Shown piece by piece: positions 7,626 to 15,266 of a stretch of 59,767 nucleotides of DNA. Numbering within the stretch: the stretch's first letter is position 1; each line of letters begins with the position of its first letter. The notes beneath the pieces were generated by a model, which was given only the letters and a program-made list of their open reading frames with translations, was not told the origin of the DNA and searched no databases. Origin of the DNA: Planctomycetota bacterium (GTDB taxonomy: Bacteria > Planctomycetota > UBA1135 > GCA-002686595); NCBI GenBank assembly GCA_012959525.1, contig DUDB01000051.1, forward strand, positions 415-60,181, given 5' to 3'. The position numbers were made by a program, and so were the translations under genes.

Positions 7626-9569
7626 ATGTCGAAGCGTTCTCCCCTGTTATCTCTGGCCTATGCCGCCGCTCTATTCGTCGCGGCGATGGTCTGGTTGTTT
7701 TCAACACCGCACGCCCGCACCTTCAGCCCCAGGGCAGAGCAGTCCCAGGCTCGCCAGGACGAGAGGCCCATTCTCTTGGGGCCTGAAGCTGACGCGAAAA
7801 ACGCTCTACGTAGCCAACTGAATGATGTTCCGGCAATCACCGTGCACGCCGCAGATGGTCAAGCGGCACAGCCGTTGCAGATTCCGGTGGTACAGGGCAC
7901 CTGCGTCCTGATTGACGCGAATGGGCACAAGCAGACGCAGGTCAATGGTCGGTTTCGATTCCTCTCTCGCCGTGAGGGCCAACGCGAGTGGACAAGCGTT
8001 GGAATCCTGAACGGGCAGTTCGAATTCATGATTCACGCCCCTGATGAGTTCTGGTTTGCCGACTTCGAGCTCGATGACTGCAACGCGTCCGTTCGAAGGG
8101 GCGCGATCTTGACTGGACCACTAGCCGATCTACGCCTTGATCTCGTCGCTCTAGAGAGCCGGGGTGCAACGTTTCACGTAGTCGACGGAGCTAGCGGCGA
8201 ACAACTGTCCGGAGTGGAGGTCGCCATCCTGCAGAACTTCGATGGTGACAGTCTGATCCACCCCGACGCCACTGCAACCTCGGACGAGAATCTGGACTTC
8301 GTCGTGGAGAACGGGGTCTCACCCGTTCTCGTGGAACGCAGTGAGGATGATCAGGATCTCCACCTGCACTCCTATTGGGTCCGCGCCGAGGGCTATGCAT
8401 GGACGCGCGTTGATGTGAACTTCACCTTTGGGGGCGAGTATCGGGTTCCACTGGTAGCCGCTGGCGGACTCACCGTCCGGGTCCTGGACGGGGAGGGAGC
8501 TCTCTTCCGCGGCGTGTACAGCTTCATGACATTGCGGCGGGAAGAGGGGGGACCCATTCTGTCCTACGGTGCACCCGATGAGAGCATGACCTGCCATTGG
8601 GAAGCCCTCCCCGCGGGCTCCTTCGTGGTCGGCTTGGAAGAAGAGCATCGAGTCATGAGCACTCGCACCCTCTGCTCGGCGCGTGTCACGATCGCGCCCG
8701 GTGCAACCAGCCAAGCCGAGCTCCGACCCACCCCTGGCGCGATATCCTTTGGCCCACTCCCCTGCACAGGTACTGTGCGGAGCGCACGCCACTGGGTAGA
8801 AAACGGCCTCTCGATTGAGTTCGTCTTCGACCCGACAGGCACGGAGCGAGCCGAAAGCGCACGCACCGTCTATGCCAAGGACCTGATCCAGGACCCCCAC
8901 GCGCCAGGGCTCTACCATTGGGCCACCGAACTGGAGTGCCCTGGAACCTGGCAAGCCATCACAAGGGCGTCTTCAACCTGTGTGTATTTCGAGGTGGGCC
9001 TTCAAGGGGCCCACGGTGTTGAACTGGTGATCCCCGACCCCGTTCAACTGCGCCTGCGCATAGTGGACAAGCTTGAGGGATTTGCTTTGCTGCAACCCAT
9101 TATCCACACGGGCTATGACGGACCGCCGCTCGAGCATTCCTACTTCTATCTGGACATCACCCACGAGCGCGCCTCGGGCACACACATCCTGACTCTTCCA
9201 GCGGGAGAGCTCTCTCTTAGCCTGTCATGCGAGGGTTACGCACAAGTCGAGGACACCCTGACCCTCCCTCCAGAAGGCCTGGAGTTGACCTACGAGCTGG
9301 AACGGAGCATCCGGATCCAGCCGTTGTTCTGGGACGACAACGCGCAGGTGGCTGTGAGTCTCCTGGACTCCAAGCTCAGGCTGAACCACCTAGACGGGGA
9401 TGGGAAGTTGGACGTCGTGTACTGGGACTACTTCACCGTCACCAAACCCGGACGCTACCAGATCGCGGTTGAGGGCGTCCCCTTCTACCCAACGCTGTCC
9501 ACGGTGATCACCGTGCCGCAGGTGGGCACCGTAGACATCCCCCTGGAGCTAGCTGAGCGGGAACACTAG
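7626..9569 (+). CDS. Large exported or membrane-anchored protein with carboxypeptidase-regulatory-like repeats
   Basis: The protein has 647 residues from the ATG at 7626; a TTG six bases earlier is possible. A hydrophobic segment (about residues 8-27) is a signal peptide or anchor. The rest is beta-rich with no catalytic motif. Segments such as GATFHVVDGASGEQLSGVEV and GGLTVRVLDGEG resemble the beta-sandwich domains (carboxypeptidase regulatory-like, CarboxypepD_reg) common in secreted planctomycete proteins. Several GxY/F and Pro-Ala-Gly turns recur. The role is unknown; surface display or structural use is a guess. It converges on cysC, and the two genes share the hairpin at 9585-9615. Confidence 0.7.
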   Translation: MSKRSPLLSLAYAAALFVAAMVWLFSTPHARTFSPRAEQSQARQDERPILLGPEADAKNALRSQLNDVPAITVHAADGQAAQPLQIPVVQGTCVLIDANGHKQTQVNGRFRFLSRREGQREWTSVGILNGQFEFMIHAPDEFWFADFELDDCNASVRRGAILTGPLADLRLDLVALESRGATFHVVDGASGEQLSGVEVAILQNFDGDSLIHPDATATSDENLDFVVENGVSPVLVERSEDDQDLHLHSYWVRAEGYAWTRVDVNFTFGGEYRVPLVAAGGLTVRVLDGEGALFRGVYSFMTLRREEGGPILSYGAPDESMTCHWEALPAGSFVVGLEEEHRVMSTRTLCSARVTIAPGATSQAELRPTPGAISFGPLPCTGTVRSARHWVENGLSIEFVFDPTGTERAESARTVYAKDLIQDPHAPGLYHWATELECPGTWQAITRASSTCVYFEVGLQGAHGVELVIPDPVQLRLRIVDKLEGFALLQPIIHTGYDGPPLEHSYFYLDITHERASGTHILTLPAGELSLSLSCEGYAQVEDTLTLPPEGLELTYELERSIRIQPLFWDDNAQVAVSLLDSKLRLNHLDGDGKLDVVYWDYFTVTKPGRYQIAVEGVPFYPTLSTVITVPQVGTVDIPLELAEREH

Positions 9570-9584
9570 CCGCTCTACAACAAA

Positions 9585-9615
9585 GGGGCGGCCCGCCTGA
9601 TCGGCGGACCGCCCC
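9585..9615. terminator. Bidirectional hairpin terminator between convergent genes
   Basis: A 13-bp stem with one mismatch (GGGGCGGCCCGCC / GGCGGACCGCCCC) and a 5-base loop TGATC lies between the stop of the exported protein (9569) and the stop of cysC (9639). Its position suits both strands. It closes the sulfate-activation operon. Confidence 0.75.
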
Positions 9616-9638
9616 TCGTACTCACAATCGGTAGGACC

Positions 9639-10196
9639 TTAGGCCTGCGTGTCTGCAGTGGCCGCGGGCACGAGGCCCTGCTCGACGAGGTAGTCGAGGA
9701 TGCGATTGGCAGAGTCCTCGATGGACTCCGAGCCCGTGTGGACCGTGACCTCGGCGTTCTCGGGAGCCTCGTAGGGATCGCTCACGCCGGTGAAGTTCTT
9801 GATCTCACCGGAGCGCGCTTTCTTGTAGAGACCCTTGGTGTCGCGCTCTTCCACGACCTCCAGAGGTGCCTCGACGTAAACCTCAACGAATTGGCCCTCG
9901 CACATGGCGCGGCATTCGTCACGGATGGCGGTGTAGGGCGAGATGGCCGCGGTGATCGCGCCACAACCGTTGCGCGCCAAGAGGTTGGCCACGAAACCGA
10001 TACGACGGATGTTGGTGTCACGGTCTTCCTTGCTGAAGCCAAGACCCTTGGAGAGGTTCGTGCGCACGACATCGCCGTCAAGCACCTCGATTTTGACACC
10101 GCGTTCGAGCAGTGTCGGGGTAAGGAACTCAGCGAGGGTGGACTTGCCGGAGCCGGAGAGGCCGGTGAACCAGAGAATAAAACCGTTGTTGGACAT
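9639..10196 (-). CDS. cysC: Adenylylsulfate (APS) kinase
   Basis: CysC phosphorylates APS at the 3' position with ATP to make PAPS, the donor for sulfotransferases and for PAPS-dependent reduction. The 185 residues match the family length. The P-loop GLSGSGKST is at residues 12-20, followed by DGDVVR (39-44), the conserved [20 protein letters not shown] stretch, and an [11 protein letters not shown] segment near the C-terminus. It is the last gene of the operon RHH-sat-phosphatase-cysC, 77 bases after the upstream gene and followed by a strong hairpin. No PAPS reductase or sulfotransferase lies in the window, so the fate of PAPS is open. Confidence 0.96.
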   Translation of the reverse strand: MSNNGFILWFTGLSGSGKSTLAEFLTPTLLERGVKIEVLDGDVVRTNLSKGLGFSKEDRDTNIRRIGFVANLLARNGCGAITAAISPYTAIRDECRAMCEGQFVEVYVEAPLEVVEERDTKGLYKKARSGEIKNFTGVSDPYEAPENAEVTVHTGSESIEDSANRILDYLVEQGLVPAATADTQA

Positions 10197-10273
10197 GAAA
10201 CTATAGGGGGGATAAGGCTGCCGAAAGGCGAGCTGTGAAATCGAATCGGTAAGGGGATAACCAGGCCAGCGGC

Positions 10274-11245
10274 CTAGCGGATCTTTCCTTCGAGGTAAGG
10301 CACCTCAAAGCATTTCTCGTGCATGATTGGACCGTGGCCGAAGTAGCCCTTCTCGCCGAAGAGCTCGCCGTGGTCGGCGGTGACGATGATCCAGGTGTTG
10401 TCCGGGACCATGTCGTAGAGCTTGGGGAAGACCTCGGTGTCGAGGTAGCGGACGGTATCGATCTGGCGTCCGCGCAACTCGTCCATTTTCTCCTGATCGA
10501 AGAACTGGAAGGTCTCCTTGAAGCGCTCGCCGCTGTCGTCGTCCGACTCTTCAATCTGGTCGTTCATTTTCTTGAAGACACCGTTCACTCCGCTGATGCG
10601 CGGCCACATGGAGGAGTCTTCATCGGGCTTGGCGTAGGGGTAGTGGGTCTCCCCAACGTTCAGCATGTAGAACTCCGGTCGACCTGAGTCGAATTTCATG
10701 GTCGGCAGCATGGCCGCCATGTCGTTGTGGCAGTCCATCAGCTGAAAGTCGTCGAAGTCCCGATTGATGCCCGTCTTGGGGTTGAGCACGGGCAGCGACA
10801 TGCGCGCGCAGGTCTTGAAGCCCAACTGGTTGCGCAGCAAGCCGGGGAACCACAGGCCGGGGACCATCTTGGCGAACTCGATGCCCTTGGCGCCCAGACG
10901 CTCGTTGTAGTTGAAGAAATCCTCCTTGTAGTACTCCGATGCATACACGTTTTCGGGAGACGTATGCGGCAAGAGGCCCGTCAGGAAGTTGTAGTGCGAG
11001 GGCGCCGTCCAGGATGCGTAGGTGTAGCGCTTCTCGACCTTGCCCAGCTTCATGATCGTCTTGGGGTTCGCCTCCATGAACGAGTCGTAGCGCAGGCTGT
11101 CCAGGGTGATGATGATGAAGTGATTATCGGCCTGCGGCTCCGGGTGAGGAGCCATGCGCATACCCATGGGACGCGGCGGCAACTTGGGGCGCGGCCCGCT
11201 CGGTTCGGTCACTTTCTTCTTGTTGAACAGGTCGAGGAGTCCCAT
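10274..11245 (-). CDS. Cytoplasmic alkaline-phosphatase-superfamily enzyme in the sulfate operon
   Basis: The protein has 323 residues and no signal peptide; the start is basic and proline-rich, so it should stay in the cytoplasm. Superfamily elements are [13 protein letters not shown] with metal Asp49, [14 protein letters not shown] with Thr80 at the nucleophile position, and [18 protein letters not shown] for the second metal site. Automated annotation would say sulfatase, but Thr instead of Cys/Ser argues for phosphoester chemistry. It lies between sat and cysC (gaps of 89 and 77 bases on the same strand), so it probably works in sulfate activation. A nucleotide phosphatase clearing PAP or recycling APS/PAPS is one possibility, but this is a guess. 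Confidence 0.85.
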   Translation of the reverse strand: MGLLDLFNKKKVTEPSGPRPKLPPRPMGMRMAPHPEPQADNHFIIITLDSLRYDSFMEANPKTIMKLGKVEKRYTYASWTAPSHYNFLTGLLPHTSPENVYASEYYKEDFFNYNERLGAKGIEFAKMVPGLWFPGLLRNQLGFKTCARMSLPVLNPKTGINRDFDDFQLMDCHNDMAAMLPTMKFDSGRPEFYMLNVGETHYPYAKPDEDSSMWPRISGVNGVFKKMNDQIEESDDDSGERFKETFQFFDQEKMDELRGRQIDTVRYLDTEVFPKLYDMVPDNTWIIVTADHGELFGEKGYFGHGPIMHEKCFEVPYLEGKIR

Positions 11246-11334
11246 GGGCTGGTCTTGTTGCGGTTGAAGGGGGTGTAAATGTCGGCGGGGCGTCCGGATG
11301 GGCGCCCCGCCGCAAGCGGGTGGTTGTTATCGGA

Positions 11335-12588
11335 CTACTGGCCCTTGGACTTGTAGTACTCCACAAGGATTGCTGCCGTGGTCTCCCGCATGATGCGCGG
11401 ATCGGGGTTCTCGCCCTCCACAAGCTGGGCGCGCACCTTGGTGCCGGAGATGAAGACGGAGGTGTTCTCCTTGTTCTCCTCCATGAGGCCGACCCGGCCG
11501 ATTTCCTCGAAATAAGCGGCAAAACCCACGTTGACGGTCTGGATGGAGAGGGCTCCACCCAGGTTCTCGAAGACCTCCTGAGCATCGAAATCACCCCAGA
11601 TGGCGTCCCCGTCATCAAAGGGGGCGTCGGCGTGCTTGCGGCCAATGATGAAGTGGCTGAAGCCCAGGTTCTGGCGATAGATGGCGTGCATTACGGCCTC
11701 GGCGGGGCCGCCGTAGTACATACGCATGTCCAGACCCACCAGTTTCAGGTTGTCGTTGAGGTCCTGGCCGGCGTCGCTCCACAGGGCCTCATCCTTGTCC
11801 CCATCACCGAGAAGGCGGTTGCCCACCAGGGCCTCATAGGTCTCCATGCGGGTGGCGGCGGGCACGTCGTCGCCCTTGAGCTGACCCACCAAGGGGTTCA
11901 AAACCACGCCGGTGCGCTTGCCGTTGGCGCGCAGAATCGTCTCGGCTCCATACACCAGGGCGTACTCGTGGGCGCGGTGCAAGGGGTTACGAGTCTGGAA
12001 GGCGATGGACTGCTCCCAGCCCTGCTCGGCCACCAGGGCGCGGGTCTGGTTGGGGCCCATCACGCGTTCGGCGAACGAACGGGTGTCTTCACTGGGAAGC
12101 AGACAAATGGTGCCCCCGACGAGCTTGGTACGCTCGTCCGCGGTCCACAGTCGTGCACCGGGATGGTCTGTACGCTCCGTGCGGTAGATGGTCTTGATGA
12201 AGGCGTCCTTGTCCCAGTCAAAGACCGAGTCCACTTCAAGGGTGCCGAAGGCGGTTCCGCCGTGGACCAGGCTGATCTTCGCGCCAGCCGCACAGAGGGC
12301 GGCCTCAGCGTCTGTGACGGGCAGGATGATCGGAATGGTCCAGGCCCAGGCGCCGCCGTTGCGCTCGATGGCGCCCTTGGCGAGGACATCGTTGTAGTCC
12401 TGCTCGCCCATGGGTCCTTCGAGGGGACTGAGGGTGCCGTCGGCGATGCGGTACAGCGTAGTGCGGTCTACGTCCTGAACCTCAACGGTGGGCAGGCCGG
12501 TCTCGCTTGTGGCGGACGGGTCGATACGATTGACGGGCTCGGAGAGGCCGCCGTGAACGGGGGAGACGTTGGAGATGGTGGAGGTCAT
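11335..12588 (-). CDS. sat: Sulfate adenylyltransferase (ATP sulfurylase), Sat type
   Basis: Sat joins sulfate and ATP to give APS and pyrophosphate, the first step of sulfate activation, in the cytoplasm. The 417 residues carry the nucleotide-binding motif QTRNPLHRAHE (198-208, with His204 and His207) and the later GRKHADAP, a variant of the GRDHAG motif. The N-terminal PUA-like part is followed by the catalytic core. This is the homo-oligomeric Sat type, not CysDN. It follows the RHH regulator by 59 bases and is followed by the alkaline-phosphatase-superfamily gene and cysC on the same strand, so one transcript probably makes both APS and PAPS. Confidence 0.96.
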   Translation of the reverse strand: MTSTISNVSPVHGGLSEPVNRIDPSATSETGLPTVEVQDVDRTTLYRIADGTLSPLEGPMGEQDYNDVLAKGAIERNGGAWAWTIPIILPVTDAEAALCAAGAKISLVHGGTAFGTLEVDSVFDWDKDAFIKTIYRTERTDHPGARLWTADERTKLVGGTICLLPSEDTRSFAERVMGPNQTRALVAEQGWEQSIAFQTRNPLHRAHEYALVYGAETILRANGKRTGVVLNPLVGQLKGDDVPAATRMETYEALVGNRLLGDGDKDEALWSDAGQDLNDNLKLVGLDMRMYYGGPAEAVMHAIYRQNLGFSHFIIGRKHADAPFDDGDAIWGDFDAQEVFENLGGALSIQTVNVGFAAYFEEIGRVGLMEENKENTSVFISGTKVRAQLVEGENPDPRIMRETTAAILVEYYKSKGQ

Positions 12589-12647
12589 GGGTAGGATTTG
12601 GATTCGGAGGGGATTGGAGCGAGCGCCTCGGCCCGCGGTCGGTGGGT

Positions 12648-12866
12648 TTACAGGTAGCCCAGGTTCTTGAGCTTGCGTTTGACGTCATCGAGCTCGTGCT
12701 GGGTGAACTCGGGTTCTACCTGCTCGGCTTCCGCATCCCCCATCAGGTCGCGCAGCACGTAGACGATGAAGTCCGTCGGCGAGTCAAAGCCCGATTCCTC
12801 CACGACCTGTTGGATCTTCCGGTACAGGGGGCGTGGGATCTTGATGGTGACTTTGGACTCGCGCAT
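12648..12866 (-). CDS. Ribbon-helix-helix (CopG/Arc-type) regulator heading the sulfate operon
   Basis: The protein has 72 residues. Its N-terminal half is a ribbon-helix-helix domain: strand KVTIKIP (5-11), helix PLYRKIQQVVEESG, then FDSPTDFIVYVLRDLMG with the conserved S/T-x-x-DF-V helix. The C-terminus ends VKRKLKNLGYL. I chose the ATG at 12866 because the RHH strand begins right after it. An in-frame ATG at 12974 lies inside the 12933-12992 repeat array and would translate operator DNA. RHH proteins bind as dimers to tandem short repeats, often about one helical turn apart, and commonly repress their own operon. The array directly upstream fits that. Sat, phosphatase and cysC follow. Confidence 0.82.
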   Translation of the reverse strand: MRESKVTIKIPRPLYRKIQQVVEESGFDSPTDFIVYVLRDLMGDAEAEQVEPEFTQHELDDVKRKLKNLGYL

Positions 12867-13334
12867 GGCTGGTCTGGAGGCCTGGGCCTCGGGTGGTGCA
12901 GTGGGAGCAGATCGGACCGGAGGCTCTGATAGCACTCCTGACACACTCGGATAATACTCCGATTGGAGTGTCATTGGAGTGCGGTGGGAGTGTTTGAACG
13001 CGATCCGGCCTAAGTCCTTTGCTGGAAAGGCCTTGAGACGTGGAAAATTCCTCTGTGCCCGCGGGTGGGGTCCACTGCAACCTCCTATGGCTCGCCAGGT
13101 CCCAAAACGAGGCATGGACCGGGCCGTTTGAGGCTCCCGCCGGCTTGCCCGGCTGATCTGGACGAGGCCTCAACCTCAATCGCAATCGCAAGCGGGGCGA
13201 AAACCGGACGGCCCCGGGCCGGATAGACTCATCCTGTACCGAGGACACAATCTCCTCCAACGGTGGCGTGCCCCTGCGTACCTGCTCCTCCACAGAACGC
13301 CAGTCTCCGACTCACCTCCTTTCACACTCACTCC
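12867..13334. other. Divergent promoter region with RHH operator
   Basis: This 468-bp gap lies between the RHH regulator (leftward) and the TPR lipoprotein (rightward). It contains the six-site array at 12933-12992 and a small inverted repeat CCTTT/AAAGG at 13016-13030. No other gene is supported. Longer open frames crossing the region are Arg/Pro-rich and look non-coding. Confidence 0.6.
12933..12992. promoter_or_regulatory. Symmetric six-site operator array with 11-bp spacing
   Basis: Three half-sites read CACTCC (12933), CACTCG (12944) and TACTCC (12955). Three mirrored sites read GGAGTG (12965, 12976, 12987). Spacing within each arm is exactly 11 bp, and the two arms are related by a dyad centred at 12962.5. 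Equally oriented, the six units share GGAGTG followed by five freer bases. The minus strand has TATTAT (12956-12951) inside the array, a possible -10 box for the RHH gene. The array ends 66 bases upstream of the RHH start. Its geometry suits cooperative binding of RHH dimers on one face of the helix. Confidence 0.75.
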
Positions 13335-13814
13335 ATGCGCATCCAGCACTCCCTCCTCCTAGCCATGACCCTCCCTCTTGCCGCGTGCAGTGGCGGAGGA
13401 GACCCCAAGGAAGCGGGCTACGCGGCCCTGCAGGCCGGGGATCATGCCGCCGCCGTCAGCGCCTTTGATGAGGCCCTAGCCGCCAGCGACTCTAGCGCAC
13501 CGGACCACGCTGAGCTGCAGCTCGCTCGCTGCGAAGCCCTCGCCTACGTGGACGGCGCGAAAGCTGAGGCCGAGTTCAGGAGCCTGGTCAAAGGCGGTGC
13601 GGAGATCGGCGTGAAGCAGTACTCGCTCATCGCTGGCGCGCTCATCGGGGCCAACGCCACGGTCAACGCCGTCAACGTCGTGGACATGGGCGTCAATGCC
13701 TTCCCTGGCGACGCCAAAATGGCCTCCCTTCTGGAGAAGGTCAAAGAGGCCGCCGCCACCGACCCCGCCGCCCTAGACGCCCTCAAGGGTATGGGCTACC
13801 TGGGCGGGGACTGA
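13335..13814 (+). CDS. TPR-type lipoprotein
   Basis: The protein has 159 residues from the ATG at 13335, which places the signal sequence and lipobox LPLAAC (Cys18) correctly; an earlier in-frame ATG at 13263 would add a stretch with no signal character. The body is Ala-rich and helical, with TPR-like pairs (AGYAALQAGDHAAAVSAFDEAL, about 29-50, and a second helix pair). This suggests a periplasmic scaffold or assembly factor; the partner is unknown. The last residues, LKGMGYLGGD, resemble the tails of the RHH regulator and the sulfatase-like lipoprotein. It is divergent from the RHH operon and convergent with the DUF1501 gene, 12 bases away. Confidence 0.78.
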   Translation: MRIQHSLLLAMTLPLAACSGGGDPKEAGYAALQAGDHAAAVSAFDEALAASDSSAPDHAELQLARCEALAYVDGAKAEAEFRSLVKGGAEIGVKQYSLIAGALIGANATVNAVNVVDMGVNAFPGDAKMASLLEKVKEAAATDPAALDALKGMGYLGGD

Positions 13815-13826
13815 GCGACAACGCGC

Positions 13827-15266
13827 TCAAGAGAGTATCCCCTTGACGACTTCGCCGAAGACGTCGGTCAAGCGGCGCTGGAGTCCGTTGTGGTAGTACG
13901 TCAGGCGCGTGTGATCCAATCCAAGCAGGTGAAGAATCGTCGCGTGGAAATCGTGGACGCTGACCGGATTTTCCTGCGCCCTCCATCCGAACTCGTCGGT
14001 TGAACCGTACGTAAAGGGCGCCTTCACACCGGCGCCGGCCAAGATGGCCGTGAACCCCTTGGGGTTGTGGTCACGGCCATTGGTGTTCTCCTGGAAAGTG
14101 GGCATGCGTCCGAACTCCGTGCACAACACCACCAAGGTCTCCTCTAGCAGTCCGCGCTGCTTGAGGTCGCGGATCAAGGCCGCCGCAGGCTGGTCGAGAA
14201 TCGGCCCGTGGACGTCGTAATCCGTCTTGAGCTGCTTGTGACCATCCCAATTGCCAACGCCCTCACCCATTGCATAGGCACCGTTGAAGAGTTGAACAAA
14301 GCGCACGCCACGCTCAATCAGCCGCCTCGCTAGTAGGCAGTTGCGTGCGAAGCCCGCTTTGTTCGTGTTGGGATCGTCAGTTCCATACATCCTGCGGGTG
14401 TGCTCGGACTCCGAGGACAAATCGGTGACCTCTGGAACAGAGAGCTGCATCCGAGCGGCCATCTCGTAGCTAGAAATGCGCGCAGCCAACTCAAAGTCAC
14501 CTTCATAGCGCGCCATGTGCTCCTCGTTCAGGCTCCTCAAATACGCGCGCGTCGCGCGGTCCGTCTCGGCACTGACACCTGCAGGGCGGGCGAGATTCCG
14601 GACCGGGTTGGCTGCATTGAAAGGTGTCCCTTGGAAGGCCGCTGGTAGGAACCCAGGACCCCAATTATTAATAGAGCTCTGCGGAACACCGCGCGGGTCG
14701 GGAATCGCCACGAACGCGGGCAGCTCGTCACACTCACTTCCGAGGGCGTAGGTGGCCCAGGCGCCCATGCTCGGGAAGCCCTCAAGGGTAAAGCCCGTGG
14801 ACATGCAGTTCTCACCAGGCCCATGGGTGGCTGTCTTGGTGTGCAGCGAGTGGATATAGCAGAGGTCATCGGACAGCTCGCCTATGTGCGGCAAGAGATC
14901 ACTCGTCATCTTCCCGCACTCGCCGCGTGGTCGGAATTTGTAGAGCGGCTGCTTCAGATTTCCATTTGCGCCCTGAAAGGTGAGCAGTCCATCCCCCCCC
15001 GGGAGCGGAGTGTCGTGATGCTTGATCAGCTCCGGCTTGTAGTCGAATGAGTCCACATGACTCAGAGCACCACTACAGAAGATCACCACCACGTTACGTG
15101 CCCGTGGTGCGAAGTGAGGAAGGCGCGCAGCGTGAGGAGCTCCCGGGTCGATTTGAAGCGCATCATCCGCAAGGAGCCCCTCCGCCTTTAAGAGGTTGGC
15201 CATGGCCATGACACCCAAACCCGAACCCATGTGTCCGAGCAGATCGCGTCTGCTGAATGCACTCAC
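13827..15266 (-). CDS. DUF1501 (sulfatase-fold) Tat-exported protein
   Basis: The protein has 479 residues from a GTG at 15266. This start overlaps the TGA of the upstream gene as GTGA and gives the compact Tat signal [13 protein letters not shown] at the very N-terminus, as usual for this family. An upstream ATG at 15308 would overlap by 46 bases. The body has DUF1501 features: [48 protein letters not shown] and GRDHNP near the C-terminus. DUF1501 proteins adopt an alkaline-phosphatase-like fold and are almost always paired with DUF1549/1553 cytochromes in planctomycetes; their substrate is unknown. A run of 8 G (14993-15000) lies inside the frame, a possible slippage site. Confidence 0.93.
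   Translation of the reverse strand: MSAFSRRDLLGHMGSGLGVMAMANLLKAEGLLADDALQIDPGAPHAARLPHFAPRARNVVVIFCSGALSHVDSFDYKPELIKHHDTPLPGGDGLLTFQGANGNLKQPLYKFRPRGECGKMTSDLLPHIGELSDDLCYIHSLHTKTATHGPGENCMSTGFTLEGFPSMGAWATYALGSECDELPAFVAIPDPRGVPQSSINNWGPGFLPAAFQGTPFNAANPVRNLARPAGVSAETDRATRAYLRSLNEEHMARYEGDFELAARISSYEMAARMQLSVPEVTDLSSESEHTRRMYGTDDPNTNKAGFARNCLLARRLIERGVRFVQLFNGAYAMGEGVGNWDGHKQLKTDYDVHGPILDQPAAALIRDLKQRGLLEETLVVLCTEFGRMPTFQENTNGRDHNPKGFTAILAGAGVKAPFTYGSTDEFGWRAQENPVSVHDFHATILHLLGLDHTRLTYYHNGLQRRLTDVFGEVVKGILS

Noticed and set aside
12972..12974. Upstream ATG for the RHH regulator
   Set aside because: It sits within the operator array and would translate the repeats. The RHH fold begins right after the ATG at 12866.
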